Part shown: piece by piece, positions 6,227 to 6,607 of the stretch
How positions within the stretch are numbered: position 1 is the stretch's first letter
Layout of the letters: every line of letters starts with the position of its first letter
DNA from: an uncultured Pseudomonadota bacterium
GTDB taxonomy: Bacteria; Pseudomonadota; Gammaproteobacteria; Burkholderiales; Rhodocyclaceae
Assembly: GCA_903939665.1 (NCBI GenBank)
Contig: CAJAHZ010000344.1
Coordinates: 1-6,607, forward strand
Reading direction: 5' to 3'
DNA length: 6,607 nt
Translations under genes and position numbers: made by a program
Notes under the pieces: model-generated
What the model saw: the letters and a program-made list of their open reading frames with translations, nothing else
Databases searched by the model: none
What the model was told of the DNA's origin: nothing

Positions 6227-6607
6227 TTCGCATCCTTCTCGTCGATGATCATGCGGTCGTACGCACCGGCTACCGCCGCCTGCTTGATGCCGAGCCCGGT
6301 CTGCGGGTGATCGGCGAAGCGGCCAGCGCCAACGAGGCGAATGCTTTTGTCCAGCGGGAAACGCCCGATGTCGCCCTTGTCGACCTGAGCCTCAAGGGCA
6401 GCAGCGGGCTCGAAGCCATCCGCGGCATGCTGGCACGCCTTCCCGGCCTGCGGATATTGGTCCTGTCCATGCATGAAAGTCGCGGCCACGTCACTCAGGC
6501 CATCCGCTGTGGCGCGCTGGGCTATCTGACCAAACACTGCGAACCCGCCGAAGTGATTGAGGGAATTCGCCGTGTCGCCGAGGGAAAGCGGGTTCTGGCG
6601 CCGGACA
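6223..6607 (+). CDS. NarL/LuxR-type response regulator, receiver domain (partial, runs off window)
   Basis: 128 codons of the N-terminal receiver domain are present; the frame is still open at the window edge. It begins MIRILLVDDHAVVRTGYRRL. The acidic pair D8/D9, the phosphoacceptor D54 (in ALVDLSLKG), the switch residue S82 (in LVLSMHE) and K104 (in GYLTKH) are all in place. The sequence style, with a DDH-x-VVRxG start and GYLTK followed by a helix ending in VAEGKRVLAP, is that of NarL/UvrY-type regulators, which carry a LuxR-type helix-turn-helix DNA-binding domain after the receiver. That domain lies beyond the window, so the output type is inferred. The ATG overlaps the kinase stop (ATGA), indicating translational coupling with its cognate HisKA_3 kinase. 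Confidence 0.92.
   Translation, partial: MIRILLVDDHAVVRTGYRRLLDAEPGLRVIGEAASANEANAFVQRETPDVALVDLSLKGSSGLEAIRGMLARLPGLRILVLSMHESRGHVTQAIRCGALGYLTKHCEPAEVIEGIRRVAEGKRVLAPD

Noticed and set aside
1..6607. Insertion sequence, attachment site or CRISPR array that might explain the defence remnant
   Set aside because: No transposase-like frame, terminal inverted repeats, integrase, tRNA gene or regularly spaced repeats were seen; the loss of jet genes looks like a plain deletion.

Overview
This is a high-GC, gene-dense bacterial window. Protein flavour (a SWIM-type SNF2 helicase, a MoxY/NarX-like sensor kinase with a NarL-type regulator, and an FAD oxidoreductase ending in a VWRWKDWIDRRFM-like tail) suggests a proteobacterium. 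I would guess a betaproteobacterium of the Rhodocyclales type, but this rests on protein style only, with no database search. No rRNA, tRNA, CRISPR array, insertion sequence or transposase is visible.

Layout. Bases 2-130 (+) are the C-terminal end of an FAD-dependent NADH dehydrogenase-like oxidoreductase. It converges on, and overlaps by 6 bp, a complete 826-aa SNF2-family helicase on the minus strand (125-2605). A 211-bp divergent intergenic region follows. It carries a perfect inverted repeat (TGTCAGAA-N12-TTCTGACA, 2775-2802) just upstream of a plus-strand operon. That operon is abiEi (2817-3413, DUF6088-like winged-helix antitoxin/repressor), abiEii (3391-4443, nucleotidyltransferase toxin) and a short broken gene (4440-4829). 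A second operon then starts, with a membrane histidine kinase (4907-6226) and a NarL-type response regulator (6223 to the window edge), coupled by an ATGA overlap.

The most interesting part is 2775-4829. The third gene looks like the N-terminal remnant of JetA, the TIGR02677/DUF2397 kleisin-like subunit of a type II Wadjet (SMC) anti-plasmid system. It is joined to abiEii by a tight ATGA stop/start overlap. This implies that an AbiE type IV toxin-antitoxin pair was once the head of a longer abiEi-abiEii-jetABCD operon, of which the SMC part has been deleted. The remnant also seems to lack an internal block near its N terminus. Its last residues are read through an intrinsic terminator (4780-4804), showing that the tail is not native coding sequence. 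AbiE appears intact, so the present locus is probably a working toxin-antitoxin pair, autorepressed through the upstream inverted repeat and terminated inside the jetA scar.

The flanking helicase and two-component genes look like ordinary chromosomal genes, and I see no evidence that they belong to the defence unit.
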